From assembly GCF_964204645.1 (NCBI RefSeq), contig NC_134032.1, positions 16,430,775-16,494,774 of the forward strand: DNA of 64,000 bases, written 5' to 3'. The notes under the pieces are model-generated. The model searched no databases. It was not told the origin of the DNA and worked only from the letters and a program-made list of their open reading frames with translations. The stretch comes from Tubulanus polymorphus (lineage: Eukaryota; Nemertea; Palaeonemertea; Tubulaniformes; Tubulanidae). Each line of letters starts with the position of its first letter. The stretch's first letter is position 1. A program made the translations under genes and the position numbers. Positions 52,766 through 64,000 of this stretch are shown piece after piece.

Positions 52766-55700
52766 ATTCGAGCCGCTTTACGAGTGAAGAACGGTGTATA
52801 ACGACCACATGTCGGGAATGAACTGGGAACATCCCATTCCTCCTGCCCTTCTAACACAACCATAGCCATCCCGTCAGCGAGGTGCTCCTCGATGTGACAA
52901 TGCAGGAACCAAACTCCCGGATTGTCGGCCTTGAAACGAATTACAGCATATCCTCCCTTGGGAATAAAAATCGTATCCTTCTGAGGCGGGTTATTCAGAT
53001 TCAAACCCGGGATGTTATCTCCTCCCCACGACGAATTCGCCCACTTGCCCTTATTACAGAAATCACCGTCACAGGCAATATCCGGATTCTGGCGGATGTT
53101 TTTACCCTTGCTATCCAGAACTGGAAGACCGTATTTCAACACGCTGAAGTGATGGCCGTGTAGATGTATAGGGTGTTTACCCTTACCCTTACCCATACTC
53201 ATAAACACCATTTGTATAGTCGAATCTTTGCGGATGTGTAAGTGATGTGTGCACGAACACAACTGTTGACTGCCACATTTCATCGGGTCACAGTCGGTCA
53301 ATCCTGAGTTTGGATTTGTCAAAAGCGACGTCTTGGGGAAAACGAATTTGATACCATTGATCGAGTGTGGTCCCTCTTTGTTACCGTAACCGGGTTTGCC
53401 GAAATTCAGGAAGATATCGTCGGGTGAATCCGGTGTTAAAGCGGGTGCTGCTACTGGCGGGTAGGAGAGAATTTTATCGAAATCTTTACACACGGTGAAA
53501 GCTGGAATCGGTTTTTCATAAAGACAGTTCACATACACGCATCGAGTAGTCGCGGAACAGGCTATGGGCTTACTGGTTTTGGCAACCGGGTCAGAGTCCG
53601 GAGCAGTGCGGTACCGTAAAATAGCGTCAACCGACCAGCCGTTCTTATTCATGGCTCTGATCCAGTAATTAGCTATCGGTTGATCGGTCGTCACGACGAT
53701 ATCGTATCGTTCGCCAGCACTGACGCCAAGAGATGTCGCTTTGAACGGTACGATATCAGCGCCATCTGACGCAATTACCTCGAACCAGTGTCCGTGGATG
53801 TGTAGGATGAACTCTTTATCGGCTTGTCCACCGATAATTCGGAAACGGTAACGTTTGTTCGGTTCGACGACGTAGGTTTCGAGAGGACCGTCGGTTATGA
53901 AGGAGCCGTTCTTTGCCGGTAACCGTCCCTTGCCGTTAATTAAGCCACCTTCGAAATTCTTGAATTGATCAGTCGTGTTATACCTGCAATATATCATTGA
54001 TTACGTTCAATTAGAAATATGTATTATTCTGATCAACAGTTGTGCATCTTATGATTTTAAAAGGAAAGTTTTTGATGAAATAAATAGAATAAATTGAATA
54101 TAAATTGAATATAAATTGAATATAAATTGAATATATTGAATATATACTTGTCTCCGAGAATTTCGTTCAATTCGCCTTGACTTTTATACAAGAACCATTC
54201 GTTAGCTCCGTATCGACGATTCCAAACTGCCAATAACAGAACGAAATCTCCGTCATAGTGAACCGGTGGGTTCTTCTTATGAACGATCAGAGGTCCGAAC
54301 ATACCATCACCCATCTGAAAGCCGACGTGTGCGTGATACCAGTGTGTGCCGTGCGGTGAGGCGTACACGGGACTAGTAACCACCAGACTAGGAGCTATGG
54401 GACACATGTTTATGAATCCGGTACCGTCGAAGTAAGCGGTAGATTTCGAGTGAAGCCCGTGCCAATGAATCGTCGTAGCGTCGCTGAACATATTGTTATG
54501 GACGTTAATGATAAGTTTCTGACCCTCGTAGACGTCTAGACGCGGCCCGGGTAGAGTTCCGTTTATAACAACAGCTCGACGAGGGACGAAATATGAATCA
54601 CCGACAATCACCTGAAAAATCAATCGATAATAAACAAACAACCCCCAATAATAAATAGGTTTGAGAGTTAAAATGGCCGCAGTGGATAACATGGCCGCTG
54701 TGGATAACATGGCCGCTGTGGATAACATGGCCGCTGTGGATAACATGGCCGCTGTGGATAACATGGCCGCTGTGGATAACATGGCCGCTGTGGAAAACAT
54801 GGCCCGCTGTGGATAACATGGCCGCTGTGGATAACATGGCCGCTGTGGATAACATGGCCGCTGTGGATAACATGGCCGCTGTGGATAACATGGCCGCTGT
54901 GGATAACATGGCCGCTGTGGATAACATGGCCGCTGTGGATAACATGGCCGCTGTGGAAAACATGGCCCGCTGTGGATAACATGGCCGCTGTGGATAACAT
55001 GGCCGCTGTGGATAACATGGCCGCTGTGGATAACATGGCCGCTGTGGATAACATGGCCGCTGTGGATAACGAACTGATTAGAAAAAAGCGAAATATTTTT
55101 CTAACCTTGTTTGGATCAACTGGGACGCCTTTCGGGTCGTATAGTTTACCGTTACGCGCCACTAGAAGTTGTTGATTATAAACCATTGTTAGCTTCTCCT
55201 CGACAACCAGTGTAATCACACAAACCGGATCTTCCGGTTTACACGTGCTAGGGTGTATCGGTTTGTACTTTTTCGCCGGAGCTGAAATCAGAACAGGTTA
55301 TTCGTCTATGACGTCATAGGACAGTTGCGACTTGTAAAGAAGATTAGAATGAAAATGTTATACCTGGTATCCGGTAGGCGGCGTTCCCAGCGCTCATATC
55401 CTCTGCCTGCCAATATGGCGGCTCTGTAAAAAAAAAAAAATAGCAAAATCAAATTACTCGCGTTTCATAAAAAGAATGTAACACTTGAAGAATTATTATT
55501 AAATTCACAAGTAACTGATTCGTCACTGAGTCCTTGAGTCACTGAGTCCTTGATTCACTGAGTCCTTGATTCACTGAGTCCTTGAGTCACTGAGTCCTTG
55601 AATCACTGAGTCCTTGATTCACTGAGTCCTTGATTCACTGAGTCCTTGAATCACTGAGTCCTTGATTCACTGAGTCCTTGATTCACTGAGTCCTTGAGTC

Positions 55701-57048
55701 ACTGAGTCCTTGAATCACTGAGTCCATGAGTCACTGAGTCCTTGATTCACTGAGTCCTTGAATCACTGAGTCCTTGAGTCACTGAGTCCTTGAATCACTG
55801 AGTCCTTGAATCACTGAGTCCTTGAATCACTGAGTCCTTGATTCACTGAGACCTTGATTCACTGAGTCCTTGAGTCACTGAGTCCTTGAATCACTGAGTC
55901 CTTGAATCACTGAGTCCTTGAATCACTGAGTCCTTGAATCACTGAATCACTGAGTGACTGAAGACTCTAAATTATACTCTATTTCTAAATACAAACATAC
56001 TTACTACAGTAATCCCAGTTAATATTTCCAGGGAAGAATCCACTGGATGTTGGGCACCAGGTTTTATCCTTATCTTTCTTTGATTGAACGCACGAAAATC
56101 TGATTTCGCCTCCCCAGTAAAACGGGAAATAACACAATTTATCTGTTTCCGTTTCTGCGAAAATTAAACAAGAAGAAAATTAAAATAATGATCACAGAAT
56201 TAGAAACCGTGAACCAGCTCGACACTTACCGGTTTCACTTTTTCTACCAGTCATCCCAGCTAAAACGAGATTTTACATATCGATTTAAATCAAGTGACAT
56301 TTATCAGTTTCTAGAAATTTGTCCTGTATTTAAACTATAGTTCACACGCAGTATTTAATCCTTGTGTGTGAACTATTGTTCGTTGTTCGATCACGTGTTT
56401 TTAATTAAAATGAAGTTATTATTGTTTATTATACGTACTACAATAATCCCACGCTGTGCTATCATCCGGGTAATCGTCTGAAGTGGCGCACCAATACGCC
56501 GTGTCATCTTCACGCGTACACTCATTAGTGTATGTTTCATCTTTATACTTGTATTGTTGCACGCAAGTTTTACCTCCACGCGTCCCTGGACACAGATATC
56601 AATATTCATCAACTTCATTTACATATGACGTCATTCGCTCGAGATGACCAATAAAACTAATCGATAGAACATTTCTGACATTTTGAATCGATAATAAGAT
56701 ACTCACTTATGACGTCACCACGAGCTGGAAATACAATCAAAACGAAATTATGAAATTATTCTTCAAATAGATTTGAAAATTTGAGAAAAATTGAGAAATA
56801 AAATTGGAAAATGTATTTGCGTGCACCAAAAACTTATATCTTTAAATATCGAATAATTTCACTGTGTGTTGGATGAAAATTGCAGAAATTCAAATGATCT
56901 TTTATTAGATTTAAATTATGAAATGTGATATAGTTATTTTAAACGCTTACTTACGATGTTTGTACAATTTCACCGATCCGGCGTGACCCCATATCACCTC
57001 GATCACGTGACAGAGTATGATAACTACAGTCAGCGCATTCACTCGCAT
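52750..57048 (-). CDS. Secreted laccase-type multicopper oxidase with two FN2-like modules
   Basis: Copper oxidase acting outside the cell on phenolic or similar substrates; the substrate is inferred only. Nine exons: 57048-56955, 56724-56707, 56585-56439, 56259-56230, 56154-56005, 55423-55364, 55281-55106, 54611-54148 and 53983-52750; all phases agree, 790 residues. It begins with a signal peptide (MRVNALTVVIILCHVIEVIW). Next come two cysteine-rich modules ending AWDYC and NWDYC (YWCATSDDYPDDSTAWDYC; CYFPFYWGGEIRFSC ... TWCPTSSGFFPGNINWDYC), which resemble fibronectin type II/kringle-like domains. The three cupredoxin domains carry all copper motifs: HWHGLH, HWYHAH, HPIHLHGHHF and WFLHCHIEEHLADGM, so it should bind type 1, 2 and 3 copper. 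A phase-1 donor before the final TGTAGTAAGT joins FN2-2 to the core. A 5' UTR intron (acceptor at 57057) and a TATA box complete the gene. Confidence 0.92.
54670..55075. repeat. 18-bp minisatellite in laccase intron
   Basis: About 22 copies of ataacatggccgctgtgg. Two copies carry an extra C (atggcccgctgtgg) and gaaaac for gataac about 180 bp apart, suggesting a duplicated block. Shadow frames read LSTAAM or similar. Confidence 0.95.
55520..55960. repeat. 16-bp minisatellite in laccase intron
   Basis: About 27 copies of tcactgagtccttgat with alternating tgagtc/tgattc/tgaatc ends, between exons 55364-55423 and 56005-56154. Confidence 0.95.
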
Positions 57049-57119
57049 TTTGTTGTATCTGAAATAATGCATCAATCAATTGATTTAAACTGAGCCCAAC
57101 ATATTCACGGCGTGGTGTA

Positions 57120-57207
57120 TCCACGCTTCAGCTACGAATTCCACAATTCAGCTACGAATTCCACAATTCAACTACGAATTCCACAGTTCAGCTACGAATT
57201 CCACAGT
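57120..57207. repeat. 20-bp tandem repeat
   Basis: Four copies of ttcagctacgaattccacaa in the laccase 5' UTR intron. Confidence 0.85.
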
Positions 57208-57507
57208 TCAGGACCATCGCCATTCACAGTTAACTCTTAATTCAGTTCTACGAGTTTTGTTTATTTACGACCATTTCAAGAGTCAAATCATAATCGAGAA
57301 CAAACTGTGAACAAGTTTTTACTGACAAGTGTTAAATATCAATCACAATCCGTTAGTTAATGAATAATATTATTACAATTAAATATTCATTACTGAACAT
57401 TAAAAACAATTCATAACTAAAAATCCTAAGCGAAATAATGAGTTTGGATTTTTACCAACCTGAACCTCGATTCAACACGAACAACTAAAAGTAAGAATAA
57501 TCGAATC

Positions 57508-57516
57508 ATTTATATA
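57508..57516 (-). promoter_or_regulatory. Laccase TATA box
   Basis: On the minus strand TATATAAAT stands about 30 bp upstream of the expected first exon, whose donor (TTCAG/GTTGGTAAAA) lies near 57461-57470. This places transcription start near 57480. It is the clearest TATA promoter in the window. Confidence 0.6.
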
Positions 57517-58007
57517 GATGAGAGTCACGTGACTGTGGTATCAATGGTAAGATCAGGTGTGAACCCTGAGAACTCCACGTGGCCTTGAGCTGTCAAAACG
57601 TCGTCGCAAGTAAAGGCATCATTGTGAGATCGAACGCTATTCATAATTCACGAGACGACTAATCAATCCCTCGATTATTGAATGCTCAAAAAAGAGAATT
57701 GAATGATTTTCGTGCGGGTCTCGTGAAAGTTCAGTTGTCTGGTCTGATTGTCAGAGCAGACACAACCTATAGAGCATTCATCGAAAAAAAACTTACCTCA
57801 AAGCGTTCAATAGATTGAAAACGTTCACGGGAGGTTTAGCAAATAGACATTGAGTGCCTGGGGCTCAATTCCTTCCATTTGTTCAAGTTGATTCAAGAAT
57901 AAATATTTGAATATGCATTTACCATTAAAAAAAAATCGTATGCAAAGGAGAAATGAGTGAATTTGATTCCTAATAAACAAATAGTTTTGGTTTTTTCTTA
58001 CAGCTAT

Positions 58008-58118
58008 AGCCCAACGCACACGTCACCGAAAACATGTTTTTTCCTCGTGAAAAAACGTTTTCTGAAAAACGTGTTTTCTGTTTCGGCGAAACAATTCTTT
58101 TGCCGTGTGCGTTGGGCT
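58008..58118. mobile_element. Foldback MITE, 111 bp
   Basis: Perfect 15-bp terminal inverted repeats agcccaacgcacacg and cgtgtgcgttgggct. The interior is also self-complementary (gaaaacatgtttt, aaaaaacgttttc, cgtgttttctg). TAT flanks both ends. No coding capacity. Confidence 0.78.
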
Positions 58119-58562
58119 TATGACATACTTATGACATACAATAAACTATAGCGGTTTCTAGGTGTGTGAATTTAAGGAATTAAGGAATCTGGAGGTAACA
58201 CATAGATTGGAGCTTATAATCCTGTGATTAACATAGTGAACACAATGCGCAGTACTCGAGTACCGCGATTTAGGTGCAAGTGTTATTATATAAAAGTACT
58301 CCCTTTTTATAACTGTTCAATTCGCACTGTATGCTACCAAATAAAAACCACTTACAGCAACTAATGGACGATCATAGATAGCAGTAATTTAAAAAAAGAA
58401 AATATTCGATAAAAACACGTAATTCAAATAAAGCCTAATAAACGAAAACCGGTTTCTTCAAGGTCGTTCATTTAAGTCGCGAACGCAAATTCCGAGTAAA
58501 GTCTTGTGAAAAAGAAGAAAAGACTCAACTGCATTGATTCCTTTACTCTCTTTATTCGCAGG

Positions 58563-58762
58563 NNNNNNNNNNNNNNNNNNNNNNNNNNNNNNNNNNNNNN
58601 NNNNNNNNNNNNNNNNNNNNNNNNNNNNNNNNNNNNNNNNNNNNNNNNNNNNNNNNNNNNNNNNNNNNNNNNNNNNNNNNNNNNNNNNNNNNNNNNNNNN
58701 NNNNNNNNNNNNNNNNNNNNNNNNNNNNNNNNNNNNNNNNNNNNNNNNNNNNNNNNNNNNNN
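58563..58762. other. Assembly gap of 200 N
   Basis: Exactly 200 unspecified bases, probably a scaffold join of unknown true size. Open frames running through it are meaningless. Confidence 0.99.
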
Positions 58763-61006
58763 AATTGAATGGTTGGAATATTCCGAGGGTATAAGAAGTG
58801 GCCACCAACAGGAAACCAATAGGTTCTGGTGTGGAATCAAGTTTAACGTTATCGCCTTGATATTCATTTTACTGAATCATCAAATATATATCATATACAA
58901 ATCTGAATACTGCAAACACTACAGCGGATTATTCATGAAACTGTTTGAAACTCTATGGAAATCCGCGATTATTATCATCATTATTATATATATATATATA
59001 TATATATATATCATTAAATCAGTCGCTCAGTCATTTACATATTACATATTACAATTCAAAATAAATTCATGGATTAGTTATGAGGTAGGGAGGGGGAGGG
59101 AAGGGAGGAGGGAGGGTATAGGGGGAGAGGTGAGTATTGATTTCGGTCACAGAATGATGAACAATATTGTATCAGTGACAACAATAACAACAATATACGC
59201 GGTGCATTTAGAAATTAAACTCTCAATTCAATGAGTTTTATATCAATATTCTAAACGTCATTTTATATCATGAACCAAATCGTATAGACATCTAAACCCA
59301 ACCCCCCCTCTCTCGCTAACGTCATCTATAGACTGATTACAAATCTGGAATTTTGAGAAAATTCTCTATATCGGGAAATATGTTCTAGTTATAGTACGAT
59401 AACCAAACTCAAACGTGGTGAACAGATGATAAGATAATAACCCACTCAGTTAGCCTGACGTGATCTTTAGGGTGAGATCGAAACGTCGTGTTCTTATATC
59501 TTAGATCGTTTCAATAAATAAATTCTCGATTTTAGATTTCTTTTCATTTGTAAATAGTGGCTTTTTATCTTATGTTCATGTTATAAATTCGAATTTTACA
59601 TCTGTATATTTGGATGCGCGCGTTATAAACAGTAGTGTTTTAGTTGCGGTAGATAGATAGATAGATAGACTCAACCAACACCTGGTATATTCACATTTCC
59701 TATATCATCAACTGCGTGATTTTTCTAGATAATTGAACAATCATTTCCTTGAATGAATATAAATTCTACGCAGCTGATTTGTTGTTAAGTAATTGGTCGC
59801 GTTTCTATCTTTACAATAACTAATAAATGTTGTTCTGCCGCGATCGCCATTTTATAAATGATACTGGTGTAGTTAGTATAATGATGAATATCTGTAAATA
59901 GAGCTGCAGGAATGTTAGTAGTGATGAGGTTAATACTGCAGCTAAATTGACCTCATCTCTCTCATCGTCATCATCATCATACAGATTACAATCAGAGAAT
60001 CATCTCCGTTTTGGGAACTGTTATTGCTAATTATCTCAAAAACTCAGTTTCTCAAATAAATGTATATGTTTTTAGGCGACAGTAAATTGAGATCTAGATT
60101 TGGAGTAAATTTCATGAGATTTTTTTCGAAAAGATTTTTCTGATTTTTAACAGGAAAATATGCGGATGAATGTTTTTTTAATAAACTGTGTTACTGCAGA
60201 ACTGTCGGTTTTAGAATTTAGGTATGTGGTTTGTTGCGTGTAAATTGATCGCGGAGGCGACAGTTGTTTTCTGTCATACATCGACACCACTGATTGAACA
60301 CATTATGCTATAGAAATATAAATATCGAGATAAATATTATATATTGTGTGAGAGAACAGTAAACTGCGTATATGTGACGTCCGGTCTCCATTTCATCCGG
60401 TATGGTAAACATATGGTGCTGTAATCTCGTGGTTTCACGCGAGAATTTTTACCGTTAATCGGTTTAAATTTGAAACCGCACATATGTATTTTCATATACC
60501 TAACTCCTCTATCAGTCGTATAGCATACACTCACTCACTCAGTCAGTCAGTGTTTGTTTGATGAAATACACTTTTCCGGGTTGATTTTCTATATTTTCCC
60601 AAACTGATAAATAAATGACGCGCACTCGATTCAGCTGGAAAATTCTCCATGTGATAATTTCATATGTCTGCGTTTTATGCACACTTCTAAATCTATATAT
60701 ATATATATATATATAAAACATTCGTGTGCATTTCTATCTTAAATGAATTCTGTTCATTTCGTTAAATGTAAGTCTTTTCGGCACTTGATTATTTTGGAGC
60801 GAAAAACAGGTTTATGAAATACATCCATAATGATGAAGGTTCCCAATTCTAAAATGTCCTAATTTTTGGAAAATAACTCTGGACTCGAAACAGAAACAAC
60901 AATTCCCCATTTCGAGGAAGTATTTCAAAACAATTTAAAAAACAACCTGAATCATTGTGAAAATATACATGATTTTTGTGAAATTTCGAAATCTATTTTC
61001 TCTTAC
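58763..61006. other. AT-rich region, presumed intron 1 of the proprotein convertase or intergenic
   Basis: No exon recognised on either strand. Microsatellites: (TA)n near 58989 and 60697, tagatagatagata near 59650, a G-rich stretch near 59087-59130. Nothing else supported. Confidence 0.5.
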
Positions 61007-61180
61007 CTTTTCTAGATATTGATAACCTGTTTGTCGAGCGACCCTTCTGGCTACATGTTCCCCTCCGGTTATATGTACAGCCCATTCATTTGTATAATGT
61101 TCAAACGCATCTAAACCAACCACAAACAACAGCAACAGCAGCGGCGGGGCTAAAACTATCAAACGGCCACATCTCCTCAT
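61007..61180 (-). CDS. Proprotein convertase (furin/PC family), first coding exon
   Basis: Exon of 58 codons from ATG 61180 to a GTAAGA donor at 61006, phase 0. It encodes a signal peptide (MRRCGRLIVLAPPLLLLLFV) followed by HYTNEWAVHITGGEHVARRV and ARQTGYQYLEK. That is the start of the inhibitory prodomain of subtilisin/kexin-type convertases, whose typical form is TNxWAVxIxGG ... VAxxxG. The family processes secreted precursors at dibasic sites in the Golgi or secretory granules. The catalytic and P domains are not visible in the 9 kb downstream on this strand, where the laccase gene lies instead. Either the remaining exons are beyond the window with other genes nested in a very long intron, or the order is broken by the assembly gap. 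The subfamily cannot be told from this exon. Confidence 0.78.
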
Positions 61181-61394
61181 AATCTACCCGCAATTCAACT
61201 TAATAGCCAAAACTTTCCAAGTATCCTGAGTAAAATTTGGTTAATTTTTAAAGATTCGGCTCAGCCCTCGGTATACAGCTGGTTAGGAGTACAGACCAAC
61301 AATCTACTGATGAAATAGTCTCTTTAGCATAACTATAAAATGATTATTATCTGCACCAGTGACGATAGCGCGTGAGAGCTGATATACCCCTGTC

Positions 61395-61510
61395 CAGCTG
61401 TATAATATATATATACCTCTAGTCTGTGCGCCGTCCGTTCATTCACTTCATTCGCGCCAGAGCGAGTGACGTCACACGCGAGCGCGACGCGCGCGCGCGC
61501 GTCACGTGGC
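61395..61510 (-). promoter_or_regulatory. CpG-rich promoter of the proprotein convertase
   Basis: The only strongly CpG-rich stretch in the window, with gcgcgcgcgcgcgcg, a CRE-like tgacgtca near 61468, an E-box cacgtg near 61503, and a TATA-like tatatatatatta (minus strand) near 61403-61418. It lies 220-330 bp upstream of the convertase ATG. Promoter role inferred from position and composition. Confidence 0.55.
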
Positions 61511-61599
61511 TGGTAATTAACAAGTTCCGTAAAACTAAGAACTGACGACCGAGAGAAGCGAGAAATAGTGTTAATAATCACCGCACACAGTTCAATCAT

Positions 61600-64000
61600 A
61601 TACTACCGGACACAAATACCTTGTGATAATAGAGAGAGAGAGAGAGAGAGAGAGGTGGTACCACCCTCAGCCTACTGACTGCCTGCCTGCCTTATCCATA
61701 CACTATCCCCGGCAGCAGCAGGCACCTGTCGTTTGTTATAATATCTATCAATATTCACTTAGTTTATTATATTCCACACGGTTTCGATTTTTTTTCTAAG
61801 CGCCGTTCAAAGCGTTCTGTTTATAGCCTCCTCACAACGGGCGGTTCGTTTAGCCTGTATCCTGTACAGCTTGTACAACTTCGACTAACTAACCGACCAG
61901 AACTGGGTGTAGTCCACCATAGATAGATATATATGAATATGTATCAGTCCCGTACTGTTTTGCTCTGAAGCTGGTTCACTATAGTAAACATAGAACAGGC
62001 GCCGCCGCATCAGGCGCAATTATTACACAGTTTACAGTCGCAACCAGGACGCAGCGTGCGCGATTAAACTACGATTACCAATAATCATCGTTTACTCTTA
62101 CACTCTATTGTTATACGCTACACGATTGGTTTTGTTTGACTGTAGCGGAACAGTTACTCGTCTTCTCCGGGCAAAATAAACCCGAACAACAACTAACGCA
62201 GTCAATATTGACAATCAATACGCCAGGGTATGCAGTAGGTCAGTTTAATTTGCGCAAAATCGAGAAGTTTTCACCCGCGCCGAGACCCCTTTTACTACTA
62301 GTCGAATCTCTACGGTATTTTTCTATATTCACCGGCGCGAAACTGTTTTCAGTTGTGAAAAACGTTGCGTTGTTTATAGACGGATTTTTTCTCTGTAAAA
62401 CTGTGCGCCTAATTTCACGATGTCGTTAAATGTAAAAAAAAATTCATCCGGAAAAATCTAAAACGTGATGGGAAGTAAAAATGAACAATTCTTTTCATCA
62501 TTGTTATTTGCCCCGAAACGAAAGTGAAATTTAAACACTCCTCCCAGGGTGTATAACCTCCCAGGGTGTATAACCTCCCAGGATGTATAACCTCCCTGGT
62601 AGTACGACCTCAAACATTATTTTACCTTTTATAGAGGTTTTTACAAGTTCTGCATTATTCACTATTATCAGAAATCTATAAAGTGATGAAAAAATATAGT
62701 GATATAATTATATTTAAATCGATATTGCAGACGCCAGGTAACCTGACTAGTATCACTACTATAATAGTAAACTATATAGTATCTGTATATTTGTTATTGG
62801 CAATGTGGATCAAACCAAAGTTCTACATGTACAGTAAAAGTAAATCTGGCAGATTTATCGTGGGATTTCTCACGCGCTCCAAGGAATGTCATGACGAAAG
62901 AAAAGAGAAAAAACACATGCTTTTAAAAATCAGAAACTAAAGTTTTATCCACATTGCCAATTAACTGCCTATCCAGAACGAGGCTGGCGAATAATCGATA
63001 AAGATCAGACGATTTTATTGTTGTCTGTTGGTATGGTAACGACTTTACTAATTATAGAAAGATTGAAAGTCACGATGAGCAATTATTGCATCGTTAATGT
63101 GTTAATAACATCTGCTAAGAGTATCGATTGATTGATCGATCGATTGATTGATTGATGCGAGTCAGTGCGCGCAAACGAACTCAATTAATTGGGAGATGAT
63201 CACAGAGTGAAGAGTGGAGGGAAAATAGGAGAGAGGGGAGATGAGCGGGAGGGGATGGAGAGGAGGGAGAGGAGGGAGAGGAGGATGTGGTACCTTCAAA
63301 CGCTAATCATTAACTTTCATTCATTAAACAAAACCTTGCTACAGAACATCTTTTAGTGCCACTACAGAGGCGAATTAGGCGAATTAGGAATAAAGCGAAT
63401 CTGGTGGCACCATCTACCGACAGAACAAGTAAACAATAGTTATACCGTAGAAATAATAATCTAATTGTTTATGATGCGCTATCTTATAAAACAGTCGTCG
63501 TGCTGGGGTTACATTGAAATATTGTTTAATTGACAACGATTATGATAATATAATTGTTATAATACAATTAGAAAAACAAGAACATAAAATAAGATAGTAG
63601 AATAATAACAAACCTTCTTAAACAGATAAAACGCACGTCCCATTTCACTGAGTTCCAAACTTACCGTTCATAAATATCTACATTTTTAATCGATATAATG
63701 CTTATATTTTTAGTTAGGTGTGGTTTAAGCGCAATCTGCTGTTGAATATCTCTGGTATAAATGGAATATGTTGAATTCGGTCGTTTCTTTTCCGCTTGTA
63801 GCTGATCTAATCTCCCGAGTTTTGCTATATATTTCATGATCAAATTTCTTATCAAATCTATGAAGGTTAAACAAACGTACGCAATCTGAATGACGGATAC
63901 AGATATTCAGGTCTAGTCGTTCAATTGTGATAGCTAAGTTTCGCATATGCCTAGATAAGGATTAACTTGTAAAGTCGTATGAACCAGTTTTTATGCAATG
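61600..64000. other. Intergenic / upstream region, no gene found
   Basis: Short frames only, none with splice sites or recognisable protein. Holds (GA)n near 61631, three copies of cctcccagggtgtataa at 62540-62600, a gatt/gatc tetranucleotide run near 63125-63155 and a purine-rich stretch at 63210-63290. Confidence 0.55.

Noticed and set aside
58458-59234. Open frames spanning the N gap
   Set aside because: They consist mostly of unknown bases, and the remaining ends have no coding character.
62136-62429. 97-codon plus-strand frame
   Set aside because: No homology, splice signals or biased composition; length is compatible with chance in this region.

Overview
This window is animal nuclear DNA. 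Every recognisable gene is broken into many short exons with GT-AG introns, and the families are metazoan: SELENBP1, METTL24-like, GTSF1-like, USPL1, INO80C, PASK, ionotropic glutamate receptor, multicopper oxidase and proprotein convertase. The divergent glutamate receptor, the secreted laccase, the TTAGGG-like repeats and the heavy load of minisatellites suggest a spiralian invertebrate, most likely a mollusc. That placement is an inference and the species is not determined. A 200-base N gap (58563-58762) shows this is a scaffold.

Layout, left to right. 1-3.1 kb: the 3' half of a SELENBP1 gene (+). 3.5-6.7 kb: a METTL24-like methyltransferase (+), whose large first intron holds an inverted copy of part of the next gene. 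7.2-14.3 kb: a GTSF1-like double CHHC zinc-finger gene (+) with a 4-kb array of a 67-bp satellite in one intron. 16.0-17.9 kb: an unrecognised coiled-coil gene (-). 19.2-24.2 kb: a USPL1-type SUMO isopeptidase (+). 25.7-26.2 kb: INO80C (-). 27.1 kb: an orphan (+) exon. 27.6-28.9 kb: a multi-pass membrane protein of unknown family (-). 29.3-34.2 kb: almost nothing but minisatellite, including 4 kb of pure pyrimidine-rich repeat. 34.5-44.1 kb: a complete PAS-domain kinase gene, PASK (+, 20 coding exons). 46.0-51.0 kb: a complete divergent ionotropic glutamate receptor (+, 13 coding exons). 52.75-57.5 kb: a complete secreted laccase-type multicopper oxidase (-, 9 coding exons) with two N-terminal fibronectin type II-like modules and a TATA box. 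61.0-61.2 kb: the first coding exon of a proprotein convertase (-) with a CpG-rich promoter. The remainder is intergenic.

The genes form no operon or pathway. What links them is the repeat landscape: nearly every gene carries intronic minisatellites with units of 16-67 bp. In at least five places the unit contains a real splice site or exon end. In PASK a 30-bp unit carrying the 3' splice acceptor and exon start is repeated so that 36 acceptors stand in the same reading frame with no stop. Elsewhere in PASK an exon 3' half plus donor is triplicated. The glutamate receptor has two introns whose donor is repeated four times, and the GTSF1-like gene has a repeated donor. I regard this repeat-driven multiplication of splice sites, with predicted ladders of protein isoforms, as the most interesting feature of the window. 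All exon calls come from reading splice consensus, phase and homology by eye; no transcript data were available.
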